A stretch of DNA of 64,000 bases from Cladorrhinum sp. PSN259. Taxonomy: Eukaryota > Ascomycota > Sordariomycetes > Sordariales > Podosporaceae. The stretch is from assembly GCA_033725935.1 (NCBI GenBank), contig MU867119.1, positions 1 to 64,000 on the forward strand, in the 5' to 3' direction. The notes below the pieces were generated by a model. The model searched no databases. It was not told the DNA's origin and saw nothing but the letters and a program-made list of their open reading frames with translations. Shown here in pieces: positions 11,025-20,992 of the stretch (position 1 is its first letter; each line of letters starts with the position of its first letter). The translations under genes were made by a program, and so were the position numbers.

Positions 11025-11748
11025 AGTGGAGGATGTTGTGGTGTGTCTAATTCCGAGGCCATATCAAATTTGAGGTCTGAATAAGAACAAAATACATGTA
11101 AACCTTTCTAAAGTCAATAGGCTCCCCCACCAATTGCATGTCTCAATGTCACAATTTCTGAGTCCATGATGTGCACGGGCCCTATTCCCAGCAACGAAAA
11201 GGGGAAGTAAACAATACCCTTGACAGCAGCAATTCTTCAGCAAAGCCATTATATAACCTGCAATAGCCAACCGGAAAGATTCCAAGCTTACTAGAAGCAT
11301 TATTTGTCTGTTGGCCACTAGCTTCCTTCCTTCGTCGCATCTCTAACTGCCGCTGTCCCTCATTAATCATGTCCTGCATGCTGGCCCTGCCACCCTCGTG
11401 GTAGCCAAGACAATAGTGCGACGTGCGGCCGAGTTGTCCCATTGGTGGTTTTCATCCCGTATTCGGACAACGACCCGAGATGCTGGTTCGGCCGTTTTTT
11501 AGCTGCTTCAAGAGACTGGAACGAAGAGCATGATACTACCGTGACAACGGCAACGGCCAACACTTCCGACATACCCGGCGATGACATGGATCACGCCAGA
11601 CCATCCAACCTCTTTCTTTGCGGGGGGCCAAAACGGACCCCGGGATATGATTTGAAACTCCAAGATTAAAAGAGCGGTAACCCTTCACTTTCTGATGTTT
11701 CCTGTTCCTCTTCTCTACCCTCCCTCAACACTTGCTCGACATATCACC
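11025..11748. other. Intergenic; 5' flank of the GMC oxidoreductase gene
   Basis: No gene is firmly supported. A minus-strand frame around 11182-11442 contains a charged, helical-looking stretch (INEGQRQLEMRRRKEA) but lacks a convincing start and junctions. The final 100 bases are CT-rich (TTCCTCTTCTCTACCCTCC), as expected for a fungal promoter or leader. Confidence 0.4.
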
Positions 11749-13698
11749 ATGCAACTGACTTTGGGGCAAGCCCTCTGGGCTCTTCTCCCGGCTTTATCTT
11801 TTGTCCGAGCTGCCGGCCCAGCAGATACAGAATACGACTACGTGGTAGTCGGTTCTGGTCCTGGAGGAGGCACCGTGGCATGCCAACTGGCCCGTGCCAA
11901 CCACACCGTCTTGCTCATCGAAGCTGGAGATGATCTTCTCCCCGGCGGCTTGGGCGACTACAGTCCAGGCGTCACCTGGGACTTCTTCGTCAAGCACTAC
12001 AGCGACGACGCCAAGACCATGAAGAACAACTACCTCACCTGGAAGAAGCCTGATGGTCGCTACTGGGTGGGCAAGGGCACCGACACCCCCCCCGCCGGAT
12101 CAACCTTCCTTGGCGTCTACTACCCCAGAGGCGCATCCGTCGGAGGATCAAGCATGATCAACGCCATGGCCACCCTCCTCCCCCCAGACAGCGACTGGGA
12201 CATCATCGCCCAAGAAACAGGCGACACCACCTGGAGCGGCGCCAACATGCGCGACCTTTTCGTCAGAATTGAGCACAACAACTGGCTGGCCCGCGGAACA
12301 CCAGGCCACGGCTTCGACGGCTTCTTCCAAAACCACCAACCCCCCGTCACATCCCTCGACGACCGCATCATGGCAGTCTCGGAGGCGATCGCCCCAACCC
12401 TCGGACTTAACCCGACCAAAATAATCGAGTACATCAACCTAGACGTCAACGCTCTCGATCCCAACCGCGACACCACGACGGGAATCTTTGGCATCCCCTT
12501 CCACACCTACCAAAACGGCACCCGGTTCAGCTCCCGCGCCTGGATCCAAGAAACCATCAAGGCAGGCTTTCCCCTCACGCTCCAAACCAACACGTTGGCA
12601 ACCAGCGTTCTGTGGGATGATTCTACCCCCCGCGGAGGAAAAGGCAAATCCAACCTCCCAGACACAAAGAAGCCAAAGGCGGTAGGAATCAACTACCTCT
12701 CCGGAACAGCCCTCTATAGAGCCGACCGTCGTTCCTCTCCCGGAAACCTCGGCGTGCCAGGGTCCGTCAGGGCCAAACGCGACGTCATCATCTCCGGAGG
12801 GGCATTCAACACCCCGCAGCTGCTCAAACTCTCCGGCATCGGCCCCGCTTCCGAGCTGGCGCAGCACGGGATCCCCCTGGTGGTTGATTCCCCCGGCGTT
12901 GGCACCAACTTGATGGACAATGAGGAGTTGCCGATAGTAGGACGCTTCGCTGCCGGTGCACCCCCCGGGCCATTCGCAGGCATGGCTCCCGGGACAGTCA
13001 TGCTTCACACCCCGCACGCTAGGACTGCCGAGCGGGACGTATATCTCATGCACGGGCCCCTGGCGCTGAGGGGGTTCTACCCGAGCGATCAGGATAACAC
13101 GCTCCCCGTGGATCCCGAAGGCACGTACGGAATCAGCATAGTCAAGCAGTTCCCTGAGAACCGGAAAGGTACCGTCCTCCTGCGCAGCGCAGACCCGCGC
13201 GACCCGCCAGATGTTAATCTAGAGCTGTACGGTGACGCAGGCGGCTTGAATGACCTGGAGGTGATGAAAGACGTGGTCAAGTGGGCCAGAGGGGTGTACA
13301 GGAACGTGTCAGCGCCGTATGGACCCGCCACGACCGTTGAGCCACCCTGCGATGGGGATGAGGCGCAGTGTGAGGCTATTGACGAGGACTGGATTGTTGG
13401 GCAGACGTTTGGGCATCACGCCACGAGTACGGCCAAGATTGGTGGGGAGGGGGATGAGTTCGCCGTGTTGGATAGCAAGTTTCGGGTGAGGGGCGTTGAC
13501 GGGCTGCGGGTTGTCGATGCTAGTGCTTTCCCTAGGACTCCTGGGGTTTTCCCTGCCGTGGCGACTTTTATGTTGGGGCAAAAGGCGGCGGATACCATCT
13601 TGGCCGAGTTGGCAGAGACTCCGGAGGGGAAGGGGAAGGGGAAGGGGGCGAAGGGTAAGGGCAAGCGACGGGGGGTTGTTAGGGGGTTGATGGGATAG
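11749..13698 (+). CDS. Secreted GMC-family FAD oxidoreductase
   Basis: This intronless gene encodes 649 residues. The ATG at 11749 opens a signal peptide (MQLTLGQALWALLPALSFVR); an in-frame ATG at 11695 is upstream and would spoil it. The FAD-binding Rossmann motif DYVVVGSGPGGG lies near residue 29. The first GMC signature (YYPRGASVGGSSMINAM) lies near 124 and the second (SGGAFNTPQLLKLSGIG) near 347. The C-terminal catalytic part has GHHATSTAKIG near 555 and PRTPGVFPAVATF near 595. Family members oxidise alcohols (aryl alcohols, choline, glucose, methanol) using FAD, and secreted fungal ones often supply hydrogen peroxide for lignocellulose attack. The substrate cannot be told from sequence. 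Unusually, the protein ends in a Lys/Gly-rich tail of repeated KGK units. Confidence 0.9.
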   Translation: MQLTLGQALWALLPALSFVRAAGPADTEYDYVVVGSGPGGGTVACQLARANHTVLLIEAGDDLLPGGLGDYSPGVTWDFFVKHYSDDAKTMKNNYLTWKKPDGRYWVGKGTDTPPAGSTFLGVYYPRGASVGGSSMINAMATLLPPDSDWDIIAQETGDTTWSGANMRDLFVRIEHNNWLARGTPGHGFDGFFQNHQPPVTSLDDRIMAVSEAIAPTLGLNPTKIIEYINLDVNALDPNRDTTTGIFGIPFHTYQNGTRFSSRAWIQETIKAGFPLTLQTNTLATSVLWDDSTPRGGKGKSNLPDTKKPKAVGINYLSGTALYRADRRSSPGNLGVPGSVRAKRDVIISGGAFNTPQLLKLSGIGPASELAQHGIPLVVDSPGVGTNLMDNEELPIVGRFAAGAPPGPFAGMAPGTVMLHTPHARTAERDVYLMHGPLALRGFYPSDQDNTLPVDPEGTYGISIVKQFPENRKGTVLLRSADPRDPPDVNLELYGDAGGLNDLEVMKDVVKWARGVYRNVSAPYGPATTVEPPCDGDEAQCEAIDEDWIVGQTFGHHATSTAKIGGEGDEFAVLDSKFRVRGVDGLRVVDASAFPRTPGVFPAVATFMLGQKAADTILAELAETPEGKGKGKGAKGKGKRRGVVRGLMG

Positions 13699-14216
13699 AT
13701 GCATGGAAGGGGCTAGATTCGATATGTACGTAATGTTTGGGAATAACGAAAGTCATGATCATCGCCATAGCGCCCGGCCATGTATTCAAGGGTGAATTGT
13801 TTTTGTCGGTGTACGGCGATTCCTGTGCTTTGCGATTGCCGACCCATGGAGACTGGGACATTATATACTCTGCCAACCTGTTCTGACGCTGCCTTATTAG
13901 ATACTCAGTCAGATCGTTATGACGGAGAAATGACTATCTACCTATATATACTAACCTCTGGGCATACCCTACCAGCGAAGTAGCAAAAAGTATTGTTTCA
14001 AAGAAATCCAGAGCGTTTAGTGCAGTTGGCAGATGTTACAACACACTGTTTCAAAATGTTGAAAAAAATTCAAAGTTCCAATCCCTTCGCTTTTTTGGTC
14101 AAGTCCCGGTCGTTCCGTTGTTTTTTTCTTTTTTGTCTTTTTTAGAGCCTGTCATTTCATTCTATTTCTGGTGCAGGTTATACCAGAAGTAGAGTGTACT
14201 CCATCAGTCTATTTAC
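13699..14216. other. Intergenic between convergent genes
   Basis: This is the shared 3' flank of the GMC gene and the minus-strand DUF7580-type gene. It has a T-rich tract at about 14122-14145 and no supported coding frame. Confidence 0.5.
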
Positions 14217-16097
14217 TCATTTAATCTCGCAGAGCTCCTGGAGGGGCATCACCACTCCCTGATAGAACAGAGCTAGGAGCTCTGCGTTTTCGAGATCCCG
14301 TGATGTGGTCTCAAACCGACACCGAATACATCTATCCACGGCGTCGTGGTACTTTTGATGTTCGCGCTTTCCAAGCTCCAGAGTCAAACGGTCTGCGGTT
14401 GCAAGCAAAGGATGCAGTCCTTCGATACGGTCCTCCTCCTCCTGCAATTCAGAAAGGCATCTACCATACGATATCTCCAGCAGCGCGATGCCAAGAGCGA
14501 ACAAAATCTTGTTATGCGCGAAATGCCACGGGACACGCTTTGAAGAGTGTTGAGCGGTAAACCTCCGGGAGACGTATGGCTGATCAAAATTAATCCGATT
14601 TTTGGCATCTTTGAGGACTGTGATCTCATGGAGATCCCACTGGGGGTCTAGCCAAGGCGTTGAGTGGTACTGTAATACCGCGCTCGCGAGAGTGGCAGCG
14701 AGCCTATGCCTACATTATGAGGTAGCAGTCAGTTTCGCAAAACCGTGTGTTCGGGATCCTCCTCGGAACTTACTTCTGCTTTGTTCCTAGAGACTGCAGT
14801 GTCTGACTTAGGGAAGTGAAGCACCGTTCATGCTCAAACGATTGCCATGGAGTGGATATCGCAACATGATGACACCAACCATTATCGCCAATGAATCCGA
14901 GAGCCTGGAGTGGGACCTTCACTTGCAACAAAGAATCGCAAAGATTGGTAATCGGTCCCGGATCCGCTATTGTGGGTGATAGGAGATGCTGGGCCGGCGG
15001 CAGTATCAAAACTGGCCCAGCAATTTGACTGCGAGTATATGTTAGCATATAATGCCATGAGAATCCCATTAAAGCTACCAAACTTAAACTCGCGGTTATT
15101 CAATATTGTGGTGCAGTCTGGTGTATTGGGAATGGTACTCACGGAGATGAATCCGACACTGGCACGATTTCGACGGCTCTCCACTCCCAAGGAGCCCGGC
15201 ACGACTGGCCTGTATGAATTTCGAACGTGAACAAAAGTCGAAAAGGTGTCTTTCCATCTGACAATGCTTCAAGGCGGAAATCTTCACACTTGTCCAGTTT
15301 AATACTGGCAACGTGTTTGGCCGTGCATGCGCAATGGCTCGACCAGTGTGAGCTGAGAACCGAGAACAGCTGCCGAGCTCTATCGCGAACACCGAGCCAG
15401 TGCCTTGCGGCCTGTTTGGTCGACCATTCCGCCCGTATTGGCTCGAGTGTTCTCGCATTTCCAACCAACCGTTCGATGTCTCTGACCTCTTTATCGATGC
15501 GGGAGGCCATTTCCAGGTACTTTTTATCTTGGAACCCAACTTTGATGGCGCGAAGAATTTTTCGACCTTGACTGAAAAACCTTGCCAATGCGTCCCCATT
15601 TACCTCACCATCATCCATCCATGAAGGCTACATTGCCAGCCATCTGGTTAGCTGATGTATTCCACGTAATTTCCACTGCGGATGAGTTTGCTTACTTCAA
15701 AGTTCTCTTTAAGCCCTAGTTTGCTCTTTAGTTTGAGAATTCTTTGATGAAGACGATGGACGGCCTTTAGGAACTTGTCGCGCTCGTCGGTGGAGCCGAA
15801 TTTCTCCTTCAGCTGCTTAGCAAGATTTAGATCTTTCCAAGCATCCTGGGACGATTCACCATCGCCTAGAAGTTTGCCGAGTTGACTGTCTGGTAGAAGG
15901 AGTGGTTTTAATAGGATTTCGCATTGCTGTTTGTAGATGGTTATAGCAGTTTCGATAGAGTCCACGATTTCTCGCAAAACAACGACGTACTGTGCCATGG
16001 TTTGGATTGTCTCGATGCCATTTCGGTAGTGCTCTAACCCGGAGATGAGTAGAGGGACGGATCCCAACACTACGCCTACAATCTCGAAACCTGACAT
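14217..16097 (-). CDS. DUF7580 / HeLo-like domain protein
   Basis: Four exons (16097-15696, 15627-15143, 15028-14774, 14709-14217) join in phase into 544 residues. All three introns have GTAAG(C/T) or GTGAGT donors and TAG or CAG acceptors. The N terminus (MSGFEIVGVVLGSVPLLISG, then LEHYRNGIETI) is the hydrophobic first helix typical of fungal HeLo-like / prion-inhibition-type domains. The middle has RAEWSTKQAARHWLGVRDRA, and the C-terminal part has RLAATLASAVLQYHSTPWLD and FALGIALLEISYG, the usual DUF7580 blocks, which resemble a degenerate kinase-like fold. HeLo-type domains in fungi act in membrane-targeting cell death during incompatibility; whether this member does so is inference. It is transcribed away from the ankyrin receptor gene across a 540-bp shared promoter. 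Confidence 0.82.
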
Positions 16098-16212
16098 GGT
16101 AGTAACTGTGGTCCGGCAATGCGTTCCTGGAAACGATTCGAATGCACGAAGTCTGCGAACTTGTCACGTCCTTGACTGCTTGGCTTTGGGCAGAAGCGGG
16201 GTTGGTACGGGG

Positions 16213-16290
16213 GGGTATTCTGGGCTTACTGTCCTAAAACTCTATTCCCTGCCAATTCGCCCACACTCTGGGGGCCGAAGCGGGGTTGGT
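16213..16290 (+). repeat. Direct repeat copy A (shared promoter)
   Basis: It matches 16436-16512 over about 77 bases, with an identical block CCTAAAACTCTATTCCCTGC and a shared end GGGCCGAAGCGGGGT. Copies differ mainly in the central C/T-rich part. Confidence 0.75.
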
Positions 16291-16435
16291 ATCGAGGTAA
16301 CAATAGGTATTGTTAGAAGGTGGTCATAGCTTTGTGGTCAAAGCTCCACCTTCCACCTTCTTCCAGTCAGCCCACTGCCTTTCTCTCCCACACACAAAAA
16401 TACATGGTCTTTTCCAGCCTTCTTTTCCTCCAACA

Positions 16436-16512
16436 GGTATTCGGGGCTCACCATCCTAAAACTCTATTCCCTGCCAATTTCCCCTCACTTTTTGGGCCGA
16501 AGCGGGGTCGGC
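16436..16512 (+). repeat. Direct repeat copy B (shared promoter)
   Basis: This is the second copy of the 16213-16290 repeat, about 220 bp away, with the same CCTAAAACTCTATTCCCTGC block and GGGCCGAAGCGGGGT end. Confidence 0.75.
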
Positions 16513-16640
16513 CCAAAACTAGATCTCTTGACTAAAGGCGGCGACTGACAAATCCTAATATTTTCACATCCCACTACTCGCGGGGAACGAGACATTCGAC
16601 CTACTTATTCCGGTTTCTCGGTCAGCAACCCAACCAAGAC

Positions 16641-19600
16641 ATGGAAACATCGACGGCTGTCTACGACAGGCATACCCGATGCTTCGACTCCTTCAATCGC
16701 CTGATTGAGGTCTTGGAGACCCCTACTGGGCATTTGGCGGATCAAACCCCACTTGCGGAGGCCGTAGAGGAGCTGGACAAGTACAAGGTTTGGGCTGATA
16801 ATACCGGTGCTTCCCATGGCTCAGCTTCGTGGAAATTGTCGCTTGACTGGCGACTACAAGAATCTTCCTTTCTCAAGCTTCAGGTATGTGTTCGACTCTG
16901 GAAAGCTATTGCACCCGCGAGCTAACTCGAGCAAGGTCATTCGGCTTCTCAAGTCTCTCGACACATCTGTACGTATTTGCCATTATGTTATGCTAGTTGA
17001 TTCATGTCACTAATTTGACTTTTGACTCACTAGATCAACGACTGTACGCCTGTCTAATCCGATTTCCCATCCCTGCTGAAGAATTTCTACTAACTAAACG
17101 CTGGAGCAAGTAACATCCATCTACGACGGCACACGGATACCAATAGAAGAGGTAGATCTTCCCATCGATTCGCTGGTGGCAGTGGATGATGATTCGCCTT
17201 GGGACATTTCCGAGGAGAGTGGCACCGAAAGCGGCGGGGAGGGACAAGGCGTCAAGCATGGCCAGTCCGTCCAGCCAACTTCTTCCGGGATTCCGCAGCA
17301 AGCCGCATCCCGGGGAGTTCCCACCATACATCTACCAGATGAAGTGTCGCAGTTGCTGAGTGCCATTAAACATTCGACCGTCTGCCTCTACAAACTCCCT
17401 CTCCGGCATCCGGCCAAAATTGACCGCCTTAAAAAATATGCCGGTGTCGGCAGGTCGTTATACCAAGACTTTGACATCTTGTACGTCAAAGACAAATTCA
17501 ACATAAAAAAAGAGGTCGAGAGCGATGAGGATAGGTTCATTCTTCGCCTTGTAGTTCGCCTTGGCAAACTGATCTCCCGTCGTCGAGAACTGATAGAATA
17601 CCGAATTGCTCACAACGAGAGGCTACGACCTACAAGCTCATTACCCATTGTGGTACAGTCGTCACCTGCTGCTGTCCCAAAAGCGTCCTCGCAAGTCATA
17701 AAAGCACCCAAAGAGTACGAATCGTTCGCTCAAGAACGTCAACAACCGGCCCAAGAGCATCTAACAATGCGTACTAAAGCTACAGTGCTGCAACTAGACG
17801 CCGGTCAACTGTCAGCTGACACAGCCTTGTATCCCCCATCTATTCCTGAGTCAAGGCAGTCGGATCGTTCGATTTACACACAGAAGCAGAAACTTCACAT
17901 CCCCCCCCGCCCACGCGATAGGAACGGCAACCCGCTTACTCATTTCGAGTGCCCATATTGTGGAATCCTCCAGAAGATGCCTGTAGAGCCAGCCCGGATA
18001 TGGCGGTAGGTCTCATCTCCCCAGTCCCGGACGGAGCCGCACAAAGATTAGCTGACTGACTTCCTAAAGTCATCATGTGATGCGGGATCTCCAGCCGTAT
18101 GTTTGCACATTCGAGGGCTGTGACATGTTTGATCACATGTTCTCATCTAGAGATGATTGGTTCAATCATGAGTTGGAAGTCCACAGAGTGCAATGGAGTT
18201 GCAATACCTGTGTGGACAATCAGAACCAGTCAAGCACAACGCCCTTGCTCTTCAATAACCAGACAGAATTCTTGCAGCACATGAACGAAAAACATGGCGT
18301 CCGAGCAACTAGAATTACGCCGACGTTGGAATCCTCCCGGCATCCTGTCCCATTGGTGGGTGGAAGGTGCGTCCTTTGCAGGCACGACGCTAAGAAACTA
18401 AAGTACCACCTCGGCCATCATCTAGAGCAGATCGCTCTTTTTGCGTTGCCACGGCTTAGTCCAACAGACACCTTGGATTCTAATCAAGTACTGGTTGAGT
18501 CCGTACATGACGAGTCGAGCACTCGGAGTAGCGCAAGTTACTCGGACCACGGCGCCTTAGGCGCTACTGATATAGAGGAGGATCCTAAGGAGGCGGGAAC
18601 TGAGGCTCTACTAGATCCGGGGCTTGTGCCAGATGAACATATTTACTCTGGTAACGACCATGATCCGGACACATCTTGGGATCACATCAAGCCAGAATTC
18701 GCAGATGCTCGCCGATACATCCAAGCCAGAGAGGAAACACCCCAATCCACAGTCGAACTTTCCCGGACAGTCCTCAGCCAGGATCCCATGGGCGGGGTCA
18801 TCGCCGTCATCGAGCTGTTAGCAAAAGTTGCATCCCTGTGCGTCCAATTCTCCTCCGCCGTTGAGAATGCCAAACCCGACATTGAGCGACTACAGGGGGA
18901 ACTCCAGGGGCTGGAGATCACTCTCCGAGGCGCACGCAAGCTTCTTGAGAGCCCAGATTTCGTGAGCCTCAAGACTGCCCAGGACTTGGTGGGCGGGCTC
19001 ACCAACTGCTCTTCCCAGCTGACACAGCTGCAATTGAGGCTAGAGAAGAAACTTGATAGTGGGTCCGCGCGTAAAGCTCTCAAGTGGCCCTTCGAGAGCA
19101 AAGAGATCGACGGTATCATCAAGAACTTGGAGCAGTATTGCGACACAATGTCCGAAAGTCTTGGTGCAACCCCGCTTCATTTCGCATCGTATCTTGGCCA
19201 CTTTGCAGTTGCGAAGCTTTTCCTAGACAGAGGGGCTGATCTAGAAATGATAGATTCAAACTATGCCGAAACACCAATTATCTGGGCTACTAAAAATGGC
19301 CACGAGGCTGTTGTTAAGCTTTTACTTGACAAAGGGGCTGATCTGGAAGCGAGGGATCCCAGATATAGACAAACACTGCTTATCTGGGCTGCTGAAAAAG
19401 GCGACGAGGCTGTGATTAAGCTTTTGCTTGATAAAGGGGCTGATCTGGAAGCGAGGGGTTCTAATTCTGGCCGAACACCGCTTATCTGGGCTATTAATAA
19501 TGGCCACGAGGCTGTTGTTAAGATTTTTCTTGATAAAGGGGCTGATCTGGAAGCGAGGGATTCTAATCTTGGCCAAACACCGCTTATCTGGGCTGCTGAA

Positions 19601-20992
19601 AAAGGCGACGAGGCTGTTGTTAAGCTTTTGCTTGATAAAGGGGCTGATCTGGAAGCGAGGGATGCTAGGTATAGCCGAACACCGCTTATCTGGGCTGCTG
19701 AAAGAGGCCACGAGGCTGTGGTTAAGCTTTTGCTTGATAAAGGGGCTGATCTGGAAGCGAGGGATTCTAATTATGGCCAAACACCGCTTATCTGGGCTGC
19801 TGAAAGAGGCTATGAGGCTATTATTAAGCTTTTGCTTGATAAAGGGGCTGATTTGGAAGCGAGGAGTTCTAAATTTGGCCAAACACCGCTCATCTGTGCT
19901 GCTGAAAGCGGCCACGAGGTTGTTGTTAAGCTTTTGCTTGATAAAGGGGCTAATTTAGAAGCGAGGGATTCTAATCCTGGCCGAACACCGCTTATCTGGG
20001 CTGCTGAAAGAGGCGACGAGGCTGTTGTTAAGATTTTGCTTGATAAAGGGGCTGATCTGGAAGCGAGGGATGCTAGGTATAGCCGAACACCGCTTATCTG
20101 GGCTGCTGAAAGAGGCCACGAGGCTGTTGTTAAGCTTTTGCTTGATAAAGGGGCTGATCTGGAAGCGAGAGATTCTGGAGGCCAAACACCGGTTAGCTGG
20201 GCTGCTGAAAATGACCACGAGGCTGTGGTTAAGCTTTTGCTTGATAAAGGGGCTGATCTGGAAGCGAGAGATTCTGGAGGCCAAATACCGCTTATCTGGG
20301 CTGCTAAAAATGGCTACGAGGCTATTGTTAAGCTTTTGTCTAATAAAGGGGCTGATCTGGAAGCGAGGGATTCAGAAGGACGAACACCGCTTAGCTGGGC
20401 TGCTGAAAACGGCCACGAGGCTGTTGTTAAGATTTTGCTTCATAAAGGGGCTGATCTGGAAGCGAGGGATGCTAGGTATAGCCAAACACCGCTTGGCTGG
20501 GCTGCTCGAAAAGGCCACGAGGCTGTGGTTAAGCTTTTGCTTGATAAAGGGGCTGATCTGGAAGCGAGGGATGCTAAATGGAGCCAAACACCGCTTAGCT
20601 GGGCTGCTCGAAAAGGCCACGAGGCTGTGGTTAAGCTTTTGCTTGATAAAGGGGCTGATCTGGAAGCGAGGGACTCAACAGGCCGAACACCGCTTAGCTT
20701 GGCTGCTGAATATAACCAAGACGTTGTTGTCAGGGTTTTGCTTGATAAAGGGGCTGATCTGGAAGCGAGGGATTTAGAAGGCCGAACACCGCTTAGCTTG
20801 GCTGCTGGATGTAACCGGGACGACGTTGTCAGGGTTTTACTTGATAAAGGGGCTAATCCGGAAGCGAGGGACTCAGAAGGCCGAACACCGCTTGGCTGGG
20901 CTAATAAATATGACTACGAGGAGGTTGCTGAGCTTCTTTATCGCGCAAGGGTTGGGCGAGGCGAGGGAGACCGCGGCGAGAATGCCGGTTGA
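16641..20992 (+). CDS. Zinc-finger / Helo-like / ankyrin-repeat receptor-like protein
   Basis: Proposed exons are 16641-16883, 16936-16968, 17034-17043, 17111-18005 and 18070-20992, giving about 1,367 residues. The third exon is a 10-base microexon and is the weakest join. An alternative extends it to ACGCCT and uses the acceptor at GGAG. Order of parts: an N-terminal fungal region (DRHTRCFDSFNRLIEVLETP; DKYKVWADNTGASHGSASW); C2H2-like fingers around residues 375-500 (FECPYCGILQ, YVCTFEGCD, CRHDAKKLKYHLGHH); a Helo_like_N / STAND N-terminal domain about 635-760 (AVIELLAKVASLCVQFSSAV; ALKWPFESKEIDGIIKNLEQ); then 18 ankyrin repeats to the end. In known fungal receptors the Helo-like domain is normally followed by a NACHT or NB-ARC domain; here it runs directly into the ankyrins. 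A role as a non-self or danger sensor is inference. Confidence 0.8.
19160..20960 (+). repeat. Ankyrin repeat array, 18 highly similar units
   Basis: Eighteen units of 33 or 34 codons (99 or 102 bp) have consensus TPLIWAAERGHEAVVKLLLD plus KGADLEARDS. Repeats 5-6 and 9-10 form a near-identical two-repeat block, a sign of recent duplication. Because unit length is a multiple of three, long open frames also appear in other frames and on the opposite strand; these are by-products. Confidence 0.9.

Larger units (their letters stand above)
16098..16640. promoter_or_regulatory. Shared divergent promoter with direct repeats
   Basis: This is the intergenic DNA between two divergent genes. It holds two long direct repeats (16213-16290 and 16436-16512) and a partial third copy (16189-16207), all containing a GAAGCGGGGTTGG-type core. 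The placement suggests coordinate control of the pair, which is inference. Confidence 0.6.

Noticed and set aside
11182..11587. Minus-strand frames upstream of the GMC gene
   Set aside because: They are short, lack a good start and splice sites, and overlap the CT-rich promoter; kept only as a note in the intergenic entry.
19322..20777. Long frames in two other frames and on the minus strand over the ankyrin array
   Set aside because: The repeat unit is a multiple of three, so all frames stay open; the products repeat one peptide and have no ankyrin logic.
19160..20960. Regular spaced repeats suggesting a CRISPR array
   Set aside because: Units are 99-102 bp, translate to ankyrin repeats and sit in a eukaryotic gene.
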